A stretch of 64,000 bases of DNA, from NCBI GenBank assembly GCA_902560315.1, contig CACELG010000001.1, positions 220,871 through 284,870 of the forward strand, given 5' to 3'. This document shows positions 1-13,468 of this stretch, piece by piece. The stretch's first letter is position 1, and the number at the start of each line of letters is the position of its first letter. The notes below the pieces were generated by a model that made no database searches, was not told the DNA's origin, and was given only the letters and a program-made list of their open reading frames with translations. Source of the DNA: an uncultured SAR86 cluster bacterium. GTDB lineage: Bacteria; Pseudomonadota; Gammaproteobacteria; Magnimaribacterales; D2472. Position numbers and translations under genes: made by a program.

Positions 1-2
1 AC

Positions 3-1226
3 AAAATGGAAGAACAACCTGGTGAAAAACCAACCCCTTGGATGTCTCTTTACAACAGACCAAAAAAACACCAAAAACAACTATCTTGTTTTATAACAAG
101 AACCAACAAAAAAACCCATCAAATAATTGAAAAAAATACACACCTTTCTGCAATGTACTCTGGAAATATAGTTGGAACCGGACCTAGATACTGCCCCTCA
201 ATTGAAGACAAAGTAAATAAATTTAAAAACAAAGAAAGCCACCAGATTTTTATTGAACCAGAAGGAATCAACAAAGACCTCGTTTACCCAAACGGAATAT
301 CAACAAGCCTCCCAAAAAAAACACAAGAGAGTTTTATTTATTCAATAAAAGGACTAGAGAATGCCAATATCACCGAGTATGGCTATGCTGTTGAGTACGA
401 TTTCATAGACCCGAGAAGTATAAAACAAAGCCTAGAAACAAAATTTTTCAAAAATTTTTATTTAGCCGGACAGATTAATGGGACAACCGGCTATGAAGAA
501 GCGGCGGCACAGGGGCTAATGGCAGGAGTTAATGCAGCAAGGTCAATCCAAAAAAAAACAGAGGTTGTTTTAGAGAGAAGCGAAGCCTATATAGGGGTGT
601 TAATAGACGACCTTACAAACCATGGAATAACCGAACCATATAGAATGTTTACAAGCAGAGCAGAACATAGACTCCTTTTATCACAAAACAACGCTGAGCA
701 AAGATTGCTGCTTAAAGCTTTTGGCCTAGGCTTGATTGAAAAAAACAGAAAAACAGAATATATAAAAAAAGAACATGAATATAAAGAGTTTATAAAAAAC
801 ACCCTGAAAAAAACAAAAACCAAGTCTTTTATAAACAACAAAAATGAGAAAATTGATTTACCAGAGAAAAAAAACATCATCGAATTGCTTAAAAGAACAG
901 ACATAGACAACAAAAAAATTTACAAAACAAAAACAAACGAAAAAAAGCTTTTTGAAAGAGCGGCAAGGGAAGCAAAATACGAAGGATATATCGAAAAACA
1001 ATTAAGAGAAATTAAAAAAACAAAAAAACAAAACAAGAAAAAAATTCCATCAAACCTTAACTATTTAAACATAGCCGGGCTTTCTAATGAAGTAAAAGAA
1101 AAACTCACAAACCAGAAACCAGAAACAATTGGTATGGCCTCAAGACTAGAGGGCGTAACCCCAGCGGCTGTTAATCTAATACTAATACATTTGAAAAAAA
1201 ACGAGCTGCAAAAACAAAATGCATAA
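3..1226 (+). CDS. mnmG: MnmG (GidA), C-terminal two thirds, cut by window edge
   Basis: FAD-dependent enzyme that, with MnmE, adds the carboxymethylaminomethyl group to wobble uridine 34 of certain tRNAs. The reading frame is open to the left edge, so about 220 N-terminal residues, including the FAD-binding Rossmann start, lie outside the window; the first visible Met is internal. Visible family signatures are GPRYCPSIEDKV, the run EPEGINKDLVYPNGISTSLP, and GQINGTTGYEEAAAQG followed by EPYRMFTSRAEHRLLL. The C-terminal helical domain ends with GMASRLEGVTPAAVNLILIH. The middle of that domain is unusually lysine- and asparagine-rich, matching the strong A bias of the block. It overlaps rsmG by 8 bases, so the two are probably co-translated. 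Confidence 0.97.
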   Translation, partial: KMEEQPGEKPTPWMSLYNRPKKHQKQLSCFITRTNKKTHQIIEKNTHLSAMYSGNIVGTGPRYCPSIEDKVNKFKNKESHQIFIEPEGINKDLVYPNGISTSLPKKTQESFIYSIKGLENANITEYGYAVEYDFIDPRSIKQSLETKFFKNFYLAGQINGTTGYEEAAAQGLMAGVNAARSIQKKTEVVLERSEAYIGVLIDDLTNHGITEPYRMFTSRAEHRLLLSQNNAEQRLLLKAFGLGLIEKNRKTEYIKKEHEYKEFIKNTLKKTKTKSFINNKNEKIDLPEKKNIIELLKRTDIDNKKIYKTKTNEKKLFERAAREAKYEGYIEKQLREIKKTKKQNKKKIPSNLNYLNIAGLSNEVKEKLTNQKPETIGMASRLEGVTPAAVNLILIHLKKNELQKQNA

Positions 1227-1806
1227 CCCGTTCACAAAAGAACAAAATGAAAAAATATCCACATTTATAGATCTCGCACTAGAATTCAACAAAACACATA
1301 ATATTTTTTCAAGAGAAGACAGCCAAGAGGTTTTTCATAAAGACATTCTTGATTGCCATCCGATAACCCAATACCTAAAAAAAGAAAAAACAGCCCTAGA
1401 CCTTGGTTCTGGAGGGGGTTTTCCAGGCATTCTTTTATCAATAACAAAACCAAAAAATAAAATATATCTTATAGAAAGCAGTGCTAAAAAATGCTATTTC
1501 CTAAGGTCTGTTGCCGACAAGCTTTCTCTAAATAACACAATCATAATTAATGAAAAAATAACGACAAACAACACGCTTGGAACATTTGATATCATCACAG
1601 CAAGAGCTTTTGCAAGCATAAAAAACATAATAGACCTTACTCAAAACAACACAAACAACAAATCCAAATATGTTTTACTAAAAGGCAAAGAACAAACCAT
1701 AAAACAAGAATTAAAAGACATAAACAAAAACACACATATATGTGAAATAATTAAACAAGAGCTAGGCCCAGAAGAAAGACATGTGGTTTTGATAAGAGAA
1801 AAATGA
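1219..1806 (+). CDS. rsmG: RsmG (GidB), 16S rRNA G527 N7-methyltransferase
   Basis: SAM-dependent methyltransferase that makes m7G527 in 16S rRNA of the small ribosomal subunit. At 195 residues it is close to the usual length of about 200. The SAM-binding glycine loop LDLGSGGGFPG lies near residue 60 and the second conserved motif TARAFASI near residue 130. The ATG lies inside the end of mnmG and the last 4 bases overlap parA, so mnmG-rsmG-parA-parB reads as one transcription unit, an order conserved near the origin in many gammaproteobacteria. Its coding strand shares the A-rich composition of this block. Confidence 0.95.
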   Translation: MHNPFTKEQNEKISTFIDLALEFNKTHNIFSREDSQEVFHKDILDCHPITQYLKKEKTALDLGSGGGFPGILLSITKPKNKIYLIESSAKKCYFLRSVADKLSLNNTIIINEKITTNNTLGTFDIITARAFASIKNIIDLTQNNTNNKSKYVLLKGKEQTIKQELKDINKNTHICEIIKQELGPEERHVVLIREK

Positions 1807-2564
1807 ACAAAATAATAGCAATTGCAAACCAAAAAGGAGGGGTTGGCAAAACAACCACAGCAGTTAATCTTTCAGCAAGCCTCGCAGCAACAAAAAGAAA
1901 GGTTCTTTTAATTGACATGGATCCACAAGGAAACGCCAGCACCGCAGCAGGCATTCCAACAGAGGACTCGAACACTCTTTATGATCATTATTTTGATGCA
2001 ACTATAATCGAGGATTGCATATATCCAAGCAACGAGGGATATGACATTATCCCCGGGGGTGAAGAATTGATAGCGCTTGAGGTTTCAATTAGAAACGACA
2101 ACAAACAAGGGTTTCTTTTAAAAAGCCTAGAAGGTGTTGCTGATAAATATGACTACACGATTATTGATACCCCACCAACATTAAACCAACTAACAATAGA
2201 GGGTCTTTTTTGTGCATCTGGAACACTTATACCACTTCAGTGTGAGTATTATTCGTTGGAAGGGGTTGCTGGTCTTATGGCAACCATTCAAACACTTTCA
2301 GACAAAAACATGTCATCTAACAGGGTTATTGGTATTGTAAGAACAATGGTTGATATGAGAAACAACCTAGCAAAAGAGGTTTCTGATGAGCTGGAAAAGC
2401 ACTTTAAGAATTTGGTTTTTAATACACTAATACCAAGAAATGTAAAACTGGCCGAGGCCCCCAGCCATGGAATATCTGGTATAAAATATATGCCAAACTC
2501 TTATGGTGCTAAGGCTTATTTAGCCCTGGCTGGTGAGGTAATTAGGAAGGTGGAGTATGCCTGA
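1803..2564 (+). CDS. parA: ParA (Soj), chromosome-partition ATPase
   Basis: Deviant Walker-type ATPase that works with ParB bound at parS to segregate the replication origin region. The 253-residue protein opens with the deviant P-loop KGGVGKTTTAVNLS at residues 11-24, followed by LIDMDPQGN near residue 38 and IIDTPPTLNQLT near residue 120. There is no N-terminal extension of the plasmid type, which fits a chromosomal Soj-like protein. The start overlaps rsmG by 4 bases (ATGA) and the end overlaps parB by 8 bases. I saw no parS-like CACGTG palindrome in the window, so its binding sites would lie elsewhere. Confidence 0.96.
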   Translation: MNKIIAIANQKGGVGKTTTAVNLSASLAATKRKVLLIDMDPQGNASTAAGIPTEDSNTLYDHYFDATIIEDCIYPSNEGYDIIPGGEELIALEVSIRNDNKQGFLLKSLEGVADKYDYTIIDTPPTLNQLTIEGLFCASGTLIPLQCEYYSLEGVAGLMATIQTLSDKNMSSNRVIGIVRTMVDMRNNLAKEVSDELEKHFKNLVFNTLIPRNVKLAEAPSHGISGIKYMPNSYGAKAYLALAGEVIRKVEYA

Positions 2565-3396
2565 AGACAAAAAAACATTAAACAAAGGACTAGATGCTTT
2601 GTTAGGTCAATCAAACACAAACCAAAGAGCGGTAAAAGAAATTGACCTAAACAAAATAAAACCTGGAAGATTCCAACCAAGATCAAATTTTGATAACGAA
2701 AAACTGGAAGAACTAACAGCCTCGATAAAAAACCAAGGGGTGTTATCTCCAATCTTAGTGAGAGAGCTCGGCTTAAATGAATATGAGGTTATTGCAGGAG
2801 AAAGAAGATTAAGGGCCTCAAGAATGGCTAAACTAAAAACAATTCCATGTTTGGTCGACCAAAAACAAGACCAAGATGCGTTGGTATCGGCCCTTATAGA
2901 AAACTTACAAAGAGAAGATCTTAACCCTGTAGAGGAGGCAAGAGGCCTAGACAGATTAAAAAGAGAATTTGGTCTAACCCAAGAAGAGGTTGCTACTTCT
3001 ACAGGAAAGGCTAGAAGCACTATAGCAAACTCCCTGAGGTTATTATCTCTTCCACCTAGGGTTCTGGATATGCTTTCGGCTGGGCAAATTGAAAAAGGGC
3101 ACGCTAAACTCCTTGCATCCCTTGATCCAGAAGAGGCAGAAAAAGCAGCCGAAAATATTATAAAAAACAAGCTTAGTGTCAAAGATCTAAACAAACTATC
3201 GAACCATAAAAAAACATCTAAAAGCGCTAATAAAAACAACAAAGACACAGATATTTTAAATATAGAACAAGAGATGTCTGGAGATTTTGGACATAAGATA
3301 GAAATAGAGTCAAAAAATAAAAAAAGCGGCAAAGTAAGTATTTTTTATAAGACCCTGGACGAGCTTGATATTATTATTTCAAAACTAAAAAAGTAA
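2557..3396 (+). CDS. parB: ParB (Spo0J), centromere-binding partition protein
   Basis: DNA-binding CTPase-family partner of ParA. The 279-residue protein has the N-terminal ParB/Srx domain, including GRFQPRSNFD near residue 37 and the CTP-binding EVIAGERRLRASR box near residue 80. A helix-turn-helix follows (LTQEEVATSTGKARSTIANSLRLL, about residues 138-162), then a lysine/serine/asparagine-rich linker and a short C-terminal dimerisation region. It is the last gene of the mnmG-rsmG-parA-parB run; only 31 bases separate it from the AtpI-like gene. A 241-residue open frame on the opposite strand is a shadow of this gene. Confidence 0.96.
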   Translation: MPEDKKTLNKGLDALLGQSNTNQRAVKEIDLNKIKPGRFQPRSNFDNEKLEELTASIKNQGVLSPILVRELGLNEYEVIAGERRLRASRMAKLKTIPCLVDQKQDQDALVSALIENLQREDLNPVEEARGLDRLKREFGLTQEEVATSTGKARSTIANSLRLLSLPPRVLDMLSAGQIEKGHAKLLASLDPEEAEKAAENIIKNKLSVKDLNKLSNHKKTSKSANKNNKDTDILNIEQEMSGDFGHKIEIESKNKKSGKVSIFYKTLDELDIIISKLKK

Positions 3397-3427
3397 TTAA
3401 GGTTTAAAAAATTAAGATAAAAACAAC

Positions 3428-4725
<1,298 letters not shown>

Positions 4726-4739
4726 TCCTCAACTTATAG

Positions 4740-4970
<231 letters not shown>

Positions 4971-4985
4971 GATAACAAATAAGAT

Positions 4986-5456
4986 ATGAATATAAACGCA
5001 ACCTTACTTGCTCAAGCAGTCGTAATGATTGTTTTTGTGGCTATATGTTGGAGATATATTTATCCTCCAATACTTTCGGTTATGCAAGAAAGAGAAAAAA
5101 AGATTTCCGATGGATTAGAGGCAGCCAAAAAAGCAGACGATTCTCTAGAGGAGGCCAAATTAGCTTTTGATAAGGAGTTAAATCAAGCAAAAAGTGAGGC
5201 CGCCGAAATTCTTGAGAAGGCAAACACTAGAGCGTCTCAGATTGTTGGAGACGCATCAAAGAAAGCAGAGTCTGAAGCAGAGAAAATAATGGCGTCAGCA
5301 TCAACGGCTATTGAGAATGAAACCAATAAAGCCAAAGAAGAACTGAGAGAACAAATGTCAGACATCATTATTGATACAACCCAAAAAATTCTAGGCGATG
5401 AGATCTCAAAAGAAAAACACGAAGCTATTCTCAAAAAAGCAGCAGAGGAACTATAG
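4986..5456 (+). CDS. atpF: ATP synthase Fo subunit b
   Basis: Peripheral-stalk subunit, 156 residues as in E. coli. One N-terminal membrane helix (residues about 5-26, ending in WRYIYPPILSVMQERE) leads into a long charged coiled coil rich in Ala, Glu and Lys (KKADDSLEEAKLAFDKELNQ and following). It would dimerise and dock on the delta subunit. It lies 15 bases after atpE and 3 bases before atpH. Confidence 0.97.
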   Translation: MNINATLLAQAVVMIVFVAICWRYIYPPILSVMQEREKKISDGLEAAKKADDSLEEAKLAFDKELNQAKSEAAEILEKANTRASQIVGDASKKAESEAEKIMASASTAIENETNKAKEELREQMSDIIIDTTQKILGDEISKEKHEAILKKAAEEL

Positions 5457-5459
5457 ATA

Positions 5460-5996
5460 ATGATTGAATTAACGCCTTTAGCTAGACCATATGCAAAAGC
5501 TCTTTTTGCCTCAGCTGTGGAGTCAAACAATCTTGATGAAATGGCAGAAGAACTTAAGATAATGGCTGCTGCTTCACAAACAAAAGGTGTTAAAAATACT
5601 ATAGAAAATCCTTCTTTATCAAGAAAAGAGGTTGTAAAAATTCTTGTTAAATTATTTGAAGAAAGCGCTTCCGATACTTTAATAAAACTTATTGAAATAT
5701 TGGCTGAAAACAAGCGTTTAAATTTACTTGAGCCCATATATTCTATTTACCAAAGCCTTCTAGAGAAACATAAAGAGCAAAATACAATTCAGGTTTATGT
5801 TGCTGTTGAACCTGGAGAGGAAGCTAAAAATAGCATAGAAAAAAAACTAAGATCAACATATGGCAAGGATGCCAACATTTATTTTTCAAAAGACCCAAAA
5901 ATGATGGGCGGCTTATCAATCAAGATAGGCGACGAAACACTTGACCTCTCTATTAGAGGAAAGGTCAACAAACTTGTAAACCAATTAAATTTTTAA
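5460..5996 (+). CDS. atpH: ATP synthase F1 subunit delta
   Basis: Connects the F1 head to the b stalk. The 178-residue length is typical. The N-terminal helical bundle begins LTPLARPYAKALFASAVE, the conserved delta signature, and the C-terminal part carries the family pattern KDPKMMGGLSIKIGDETLDLSIRGKVNKL with the usual MGG and D-S-G/R-like spacing. It sits tightly between atpF (3-base gap) and atpA (9-base gap). Confidence 0.97.
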   Translation: MIELTPLARPYAKALFASAVESNNLDEMAEELKIMAAASQTKGVKNTIENPSLSRKEVVKILVKLFEESASDTLIKLIEILAENKRLNLLEPIYSIYQSLLEKHKEQNTIQVYVAVEPGEEAKNSIEKKLRSTYGKDANIYFSKDPKMMGGLSIKIGDETLDLSIRGKVNKLVNQLNF

Positions 5997-6005
5997 GGTG
6001 AAAAA

Positions 6006-7550
6006 ATGAGTCAATTAAATCCATCAGAAATATCTAGCGTTTTAAAAGAGAAAATTGCTGGTCTGGATCTTTCTGCAGAAAGAAAAAATGAAGGTATTGT
6101 TGTTAGTGTGTCTGACGGTATTGTAAGAATACATGGCATGGGAGATGTAATGTATGGTGAGGTTATAGAGTTTGAAAATGGCACTAAGGGCATGGCTCTA
6201 AACCTAGAGCAAGACTCCGTTGGAGCGGTTGTCTTAGGAGATTATTTAGAAATAATTGAAGGTCAAAAAGCAGTTTGTACAGGAAAAGTTTTAGAGGTTC
6301 CAGTTGGTGAGGCTATGCTAGGAAGAGTAGTAAATACTTTGGGTGTTCCAATTGATGGAAAGGGTGAAATAAAAGCAGAAAATACTGCGCCTGTTGAGGT
6401 TGTTGCTCCAGGCGTTATTGCTCGTCAATCTGTTGATCAACCAGTTCAGATTGGCTTGAAAGCAGTTGATGCCATGGTTCCAATCGGTAGAGGCCAAAGA
6501 GAATTAATAATTGGAGACAGACAAACAGGCAAAACAGCTGTTGCAATTGATGCAATTATTAACCAAAAAGGAACTGGCATTAAATGTATTTATGTTGCTA
6601 TTGGTCAAAAACAGTCAACAGTTGCAAATGTTGTCAGAAAATTAGAAGAGTATGGGGCGATGGAGCATACGATAGTTGTATCAGCGACAGCTGCTGATCC
6701 TGCACCAATGCAATATCTTTCAGCATATGCAGGATGCACAATGGGAGAATATTTCAGAGACAAAGGAGAGGATGCATTAATTGTTTATGACGACCTTTCA
6801 AAACAAGCAGTTGCTTATAGACAGGTATCATTATTATTAAAAAGGCCTCCAGGCAGAGAGGCATATCCTGGAGATGTTTTTTATCTTCACTCAAGATTGC
6901 TTGAGAGAGCAGCCAGAGTAAATGCTGATTATGTTGAGCAAGTCACAGGTGGAAAAGTTAAGGGTAAAACAGGCTCATTAACAGCCCTGCCAATTATTGA
7001 AACCCTTGCAGGCGATGTTTCAGCTTTTGTTCCAACTAATGTAATCTCAATCACAGACGGACAAATATACTTAGAGACAGAATTATTTAATTCAGGGGTA
7101 AGACCAGCCATCAATCCAGGACTTTCAGTTTCAAGGGTAGGCGGATCAGCACAAACAAAGATAATGAAAAAACTGGCTGGTGGCGTAAGAACAGCATTAG
7201 CTCAATATCGTGAGTTGGCAGCTTTTTCACAATTTGCTTCTGATTTAGATGATGCAACAAAACAACAACTTGCCAATGGTAAAGCCTTTACTGAGTTATT
7301 AAAGCAAAAGCAATATGCTCCAATGAGTGTTGCACAACAAGCATTAAGTTTGTTTGCTGCTGATAGAGGTTATATGGCTGATGTTGAAGTTGATAAGATT
7401 TTAGCTTTTGAAGAAGCCCTTCATGGTTATTTATCTGCAGAAAAAGGCGAATTGGAAAAACAAATAAACTCAACAGGTGATTGGAGTGATGATATAGAGA
7501 GCCAATTCACATCTCTTGTTGAAGACTTCAAAAAGACACAGACTTTTTAA
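6006..7550 (+). CDS. atpA: ATP synthase F1 subunit alpha
   Basis: Non-catalytic nucleotide-binding subunit, 514 residues (family about 513). The P-loop [15 protein letters not shown] starts near residue 170, and the alpha/beta signature [17 protein letters not shown] lies near residue 365. A weak Shine-Dalgarno (AAGGTG) lies 7 bases upstream of the ATG. From atpE onward the plus strand clearly favours G over C, unlike the mnmG-parB block. Confidence 0.99.
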   Translation: MSQLNPSEISSVLKEKIAGLDLSAERKNEGIVVSVSDGIVRIHGMGDVMYGEVIEFENGTKGMALNLEQDSVGAVVLGDYLEIIEGQKAVCTGKVLEVPVGEAMLGRVVNTLGVPIDGKGEIKAENTAPVEVVAPGVIARQSVDQPVQIGLKAVDAMVPIGRGQRELIIGDRQTGKTAVAIDAIINQKGTGIKCIYVAIGQKQSTVANVVRKLEEYGAMEHTIVVSATAADPAPMQYLSAYAGCTMGEYFRDKGEDALIVYDDLSKQAVAYRQVSLLLKRPPGREAYPGDVFYLHSRLLERAARVNADYVEQVTGGKVKGKTGSLTALPIIETLAGDVSAFVPTNVISITDGQIYLETELFNSGVRPAINPGLSVSRVGGSAQTKIMKKLAGGVRTALAQYRELAAFSQFASDLDDATKQQLANGKAFTELLKQKQYAPMSVAQQALSLFAADRGYMADVEVDKILAFEEALHGYLSAEKGELEKQINSTGDWSDDIESQFTSLVEDFKKTQTF

Positions 7551-7558
7551 TATAAATA

Positions 7559-9830
<2,272 letters not shown>

Positions 9831-9832
9831 AG

Positions 9833-10246
9833 ATGAGTACAATCAAAATAAATATAGTGTCATCAAGTGAAGAAATATATTCAGGTGAAGCTACTATGGT
9901 TTTTGCTACAGGCACCTTGGGTGAGCTTGGTATAGCCCCAGGACATACTCCTCTTTTAACTGGTTTAGCGCCAGGACCTGTTAGAGTTCAAAACGGCTCT
10001 GAAGAAGAAGCCTTTTTTTGCTCTGGAGGTTTTTTAGAGGTACAGCCAGACCTGGTAACAGTATTATCCGATACTGCAGAGAGGGCTGATAGCTTAGATG
10101 AGTCAGAGGCTATAAAAGCGAAAGAAATTGCAGAGCAAGAATTGGCAAATAAAGATGCAACGCTTGACTATGCAAAAGCTTCAGCGCAATTAGCTGAGGC
10201 AGTTGCCAGACTTAAAACTATTCAAAAACTTCGTAAAAAACAGTAA
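9833..10246 (+). CDS. atpC: ATP synthase F1 subunit epsilon
   Basis: Rotor-associated, inhibitory subunit, 137 residues. The beta-sandwich domain includes TGTLGELGIAPGHTPLLTGL, the conserved epsilon signature, and the C-terminal two-helix hairpin is Ala/Glu/Lys rich. The ATG is 2 bases after the atpD stop. It closes the operon, although glmU follows after only 22 bases and may be co-transcribed. Confidence 0.97.
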   Translation: MSTIKINIVSSSEEIYSGEATMVFATGTLGELGIAPGHTPLLTGLAPGPVRVQNGSEEEAFFCSGGFLEVQPDLVTVLSDTAERADSLDESEAIKAKEIAEQELANKDATLDYAKASAQLAEAVARLKTIQKLRKKQ

Positions 10247-10268
10247 GGTATATATTTAACCTTATATT

Positions 10269-11624
10269 GTGAAGATTCATACTGTAATTCTAGCTGCCGG
10301 AGAGGGCTCTAGGATGATTTCAAATAAAGCAAAATCTCTTCAACCTATTGGCGGCCACTCAATGCTTAAAAGGATTTATGAAACTGTTGCTAACATCACA
10401 GATGAAACTTCTTTTGTTGTGGGATATGAAAAAGAATCAATAATCAAAGAAACAAAAAGCTTTGACGGAACCCTGCATATTAGCGAACAAAAAAAACCAA
10501 TCGGAACTGCTGATGCTGTTAAATCATCATTTGATTCTATTTCAGATGACTCTAAAGTTTTAGTTTTATACGGCGATGTCCCATTAATCAAGGAATCAAC
10601 TCTCAAAAACTTATTATCTTTGACTAAAGACAGTCTAACTATATTAACCACTGAGTTAGATGATCCTTTTGGTTATGGCCGAGTTAAAAAAGACATATCG
10701 GGCTCCGCCAAGGCAATAGTTGAAGAAAAAGATGCATCAGAAGAAGAGAAAAAAATAAAAGAGATTTTTACAGGCATTCTTTGTTGCAATAAGAAGCTAC
10801 TAGCAGAAGCCGTTAATGATGTTAATAATGAAAATGCAGCCAACGAGTTTTACTTAACCGATATAGTCTCTATAATTTGCAAGAAAGGGTTTAAAATTAA
10901 TACATGTATTGTGCCAAATGAAGAAGTTAAAGGCGCAAATACCAAGAAAGAGTTGTCAGAATTAGAAAGTATATATAGAAAAATGAAAGCAGAAGATTTA
11001 ATGAATATGGGGGTAACAATTTCTGATCCCTCCAGAATCGATATAAGGGGAGAAGTTTCTGTTGGAAAGGACTGTGAAATTGATATAAATGTAATACTTG
11101 ATGGAAATATAACTCTTGGAAACAATGTTTCTATTGGACCTAATACAATCTTAAAAGATGTTGATATTGGCGATAACACTTCTATAGAAGCTTTTTCACA
11201 CCTCGTATCCTCTAAAGTAGGTAAAGACTGCTCAATTGGACCATACGCAAGACTTAGAGAAGGAAGCCATATAGAGGATGCAGCAAGGATTGGTAATTTT
11301 GTTGAAACCAAAAAAACAAAAATCGGCAAGGACTCAAAAGCTAATCATTTTGCTTATTTGGGAGATGCTGAGATTGGAGCAGAATCAAATATTGGTGCAG
11401 GAACAATTACTTGTAATTATGATGGCAAAAATAAACATCAAACAAAAATAGGAGATAATAGTTTTATAGGAACGAACTCATCTTTAGTTGCTCCTGTGAC
11501 AATAGGATCGAATGCATACGTTGCAGCTGGCTCTGTGATAACAAAAGATGTGCCAGATAATGCTCTTGGAGTCGGAAGATCAAAACAAGACAATAAAGAG
11601 AATTGGTCTAAAAAAAAGGACTAG
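10269..11624 (+). CDS. glmU: GlmU, bifunctional glucosamine-1-P acetyltransferase / UDP-GlcNAc pyrophosphorylase
   Basis: Makes UDP-N-acetylglucosamine for peptidoglycan and LPS. The GTG start at 10269 gives 451 residues (family about 456). The N-terminal nucleotidyltransferase domain opens LAAGEGSRM (the usual GxGTRM with Ser) and contains LYGDVPLI near residue 100. The C-terminal left-handed beta-helix has repeating I-G-x-x-x-x hexapeptides from about residue 255 and the acetyltransferase motif NHFAYLGDAEIG. It is followed 3 bases later by glmS, giving the usual atpC-glmU-glmS order. Confidence 0.97.
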   Translation: MKIHTVILAAGEGSRMISNKAKSLQPIGGHSMLKRIYETVANITDETSFVVGYEKESIIKETKSFDGTLHISEQKKPIGTADAVKSSFDSISDDSKVLVLYGDVPLIKESTLKNLLSLTKDSLTILTTELDDPFGYGRVKKDISGSAKAIVEEKDASEEEKKIKEIFTGILCCNKKLLAEAVNDVNNENAANEFYLTDIVSIICKKGFKINTCIVPNEEVKGANTKKELSELESIYRKMKAEDLMNMGVTISDPSRIDIRGEVSVGKDCEIDINVILDGNITLGNNVSIGPNTILKDVDIGDNTSIEAFSHLVSSKVGKDCSIGPYARLREGSHIEDAARIGNFVETKKTKIGKDSKANHFAYLGDAEIGAESNIGAGTITCNYDGKNKHQTKIGDNSFIGTNSSLVAPVTIGSNAYVAAGSVITKDVPDNALGVGRSKQDNKENWSKKKD

Positions 11625-11627
11625 TAT

Positions 11628-13454
11628 ATGTGTGGAATAATAGCGGCTGCTTCGAATCGAAATGTAGGTAAACTGTTAGTCCAAGGCTTACATAAAATGG
11701 AATATCGAGGCTATGACTCTGCAGGAATAGCTCTTCATCAAATAGACAAAATTGCTCATTTAAGAACTCTAGGCAAAGTTAATTTGCTAGAAGAAAAAAT
11801 GATTGCTGAAAAACCAAAAAGCAAACTAGGTATTGCTCACACCAGATGGGCAACACATGGAGAGCCTTCTGAAGAAAATGCTCACCCACACAAGTCCAAT
11901 GAAAGGGTTTACATAGTTCATAACGGAATTATTGAGAATTATTTAGATTTAAAAGAATTTCTAAAAAAAGAAGGCTACACGTTCTCATCACAAACTGACT
12001 CTGAGCTCATTGCACATATGCTTGAATATTTTCTTAATAAAGGAAATTCAATGCTTGATTCAATGTACTTAACAAAAGAAAAACTGGAAGGGGCATATGC
12101 AATTGCAGCAATAGACAAAGAGGATGATAAAAATGTAATGATAGCAAGAAGCAAGTCTCCTCTTTTAATAGGGGTGGGAGTTGATGAGTTTTTGGCAGCT
12201 TCAGACCCATTAGCAATCGGACAATTAACTAATGAATTTGTTTTTCTTGAGGATGGTGATGTTGCTGAGCTTTCATCTGAAAGCTATACGATTTATGACG
12301 CAGAAAAGACAGAGGTTCAAAGAGAAGTTACACAGATTGATATTTCTAGCCAATCAACTTCAAAGGGCGACTATAAACATTTCATGGAAAAAGAAATTTA
12401 TGAGCAACCAGATGCTATCTTGAATACCATTGATGGAAGAGTTGGCGGAGAAGATGTTTTAGATAATATATTTGGGCTTGGATCATCTGAAATATTTGAA
12501 AAAGTTAAGAGAATTCAGATTGTTGCTTGCGGAACTAGCTTGCATGCTGGAAGAGTAGCCGCTAATTGGTTTTCATCGATTTCAGAATTACCAACGCAAA
12601 CTGATTATGCTTCAGAATACAGATATAGAAACCCTCATGTTGATGAAGATTCTTTATTGGTAACAATTTCACAATCTGGAGAAACCGCTGATACCTTAGC
12701 TGCACTAAGATATGCAAAAGAAAAAAACTATCTTTCAACTTTATGCATATGCAATGTCCCAACGAGCTCACTTGCTAGAGAATCTGACTATTCAATTTTT
12801 ACAAATGCCGGTCCAGAAATTGGTGTTGCATCAACTAAAGCTTTTACTACTCAACTTGCGGCTTTAATGTTATTAGCCTTATCTTTAGCAAAAAGTAGAA
12901 AAATAAATCCAAAATTAAGAACAAGAGTTATTACAGCCTTAAGATCTTTGCCAGATACGATTCAAGAAACCCTAAAATTAAAAGACACCATTTTAGAAAT
13001 TGCTCCAGAAATAGCTAACAAAGATAATGCATTATTCTTGGGTAGAGGGATTTTTTATCCGATTGCAAAAGAAGGAGCCCTAAAATTAAAAGAAATTTCA
13101 TATATTCATGCTGAAGCATATCCCGCAGGCGAGTTAAAACATGGACCACTAGCATTAATTGATGAGGAAATGCCAGTAATTGCTTTAGCGCCAGAGAGTG
13201 AAATCGCAGAAAAGCTTGTTTCTAACTTAGAGGAAGTTAAAGCAAGAGGTGGAACTATTTATGTGTTTGCTGATCCATCAATAACAATGGATTTGAAATC
13301 AGGAAAACTAATTAATATGCCAAAATGTGATTTTCTTCTCACACCAATTATTTATACGATTCCTCTTCAGATACTTTCTTATGAAGTTGCTTTGTTAAGA
13401 GGCACTGATATTGATCAGCCGAGAAACTTAGCGAAATCAGTTACTGTCGAATAA
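11628..13454 (+). CDS. glmS: GlmS, glutamine-fructose-6-phosphate aminotransferase
   Basis: Converts fructose-6-P and glutamine to glucosamine-6-P, two steps before the GlmU product. The 608-residue length is standard. The mature N-terminus begins CGIIAAAS with the Ntn-type nucleophilic Cys; the glutaminase site includes GIAHTRWATHGEPSEENAHPH. Two SIS isomerase domains follow, with GTSLHAGRVAANWF and SQSGETADTLAAL, and the C-terminus ends DQPRNLAKSVTVE as in the family. No glmS ribozyme can fit, since only 3 bases precede the gene. It converges on the HNH-HIT gene with a 3-base gap. Confidence 0.98.
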   Translation: MCGIIAAASNRNVGKLLVQGLHKMEYRGYDSAGIALHQIDKIAHLRTLGKVNLLEEKMIAEKPKSKLGIAHTRWATHGEPSEENAHPHKSNERVYIVHNGIIENYLDLKEFLKKEGYTFSSQTDSELIAHMLEYFLNKGNSMLDSMYLTKEKLEGAYAIAAIDKEDDKNVMIARSKSPLLIGVGVDEFLAASDPLAIGQLTNEFVFLEDGDVAELSSESYTIYDAEKTEVQREVTQIDISSQSTSKGDYKHFMEKEIYEQPDAILNTIDGRVGGEDVLDNIFGLGSSEIFEKVKRIQIVACGTSLHAGRVAANWFSSISELPTQTDYASEYRYRNPHVDEDSLLVTISQSGETADTLAALRYAKEKNYLSTLCICNVPTSSLARESDYSIFTNAGPEIGVASTKAFTTQLAALMLLALSLAKSRKINPKLRTRVITALRSLPDTIQETLKLKDTILEIAPEIANKDNALFLGRGIFYPIAKEGALKLKEISYIHAEAYPAGELKHGPLALIDEEMPVIALAPESEIAEKLVSNLEEVKARGGTIYVFADPSITMDLKSGKLINMPKCDFLLTPIIYTIPLQILSYEVALLRGTDIDQPRNLAKSVTVE

Positions 13455-13468
13455 AAATTAGTATTTTT
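13453..13468. terminator. Weak AT stem between convergent glmS and HNH-HIT genes
   Basis: AAAAAT-TAGT-ATTTTT forms a 6-bp AT-only stem with a 4-base loop spanning both stop codons. It could act weakly in both directions, but with no GC pairs it may be chance in an AT-rich genome. Confidence 0.2.

Noticed and set aside
1255-1263. ATATCCACA, one base off a DnaA box, close to mnmG/parAB
   Set aside because: A single near-match inside rsmG, with no cluster of boxes and no AT-rich non-coding stretch, so I do not call an origin of replication.
2607-3332. 241-residue open frame on the minus strand across parB
   Set aside because: Shadow of parB in another frame: Ser/Leu/Phe-rich, no motif, no ribosome site, and parB has full family signatures.
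2557-3427. Possible parS sites near parAB
   Set aside because: I found no TGTTTCACGTGAAACA-like palindrome or CACGTG core in the window; absence by eye is not proof for the genome.
5237-5737. 166-residue minus-strand frame across atpF/atpH
   Set aside because: Antisense shadow of two clear ATP synthase genes; composition is Ser/Ile-rich without any family pattern.
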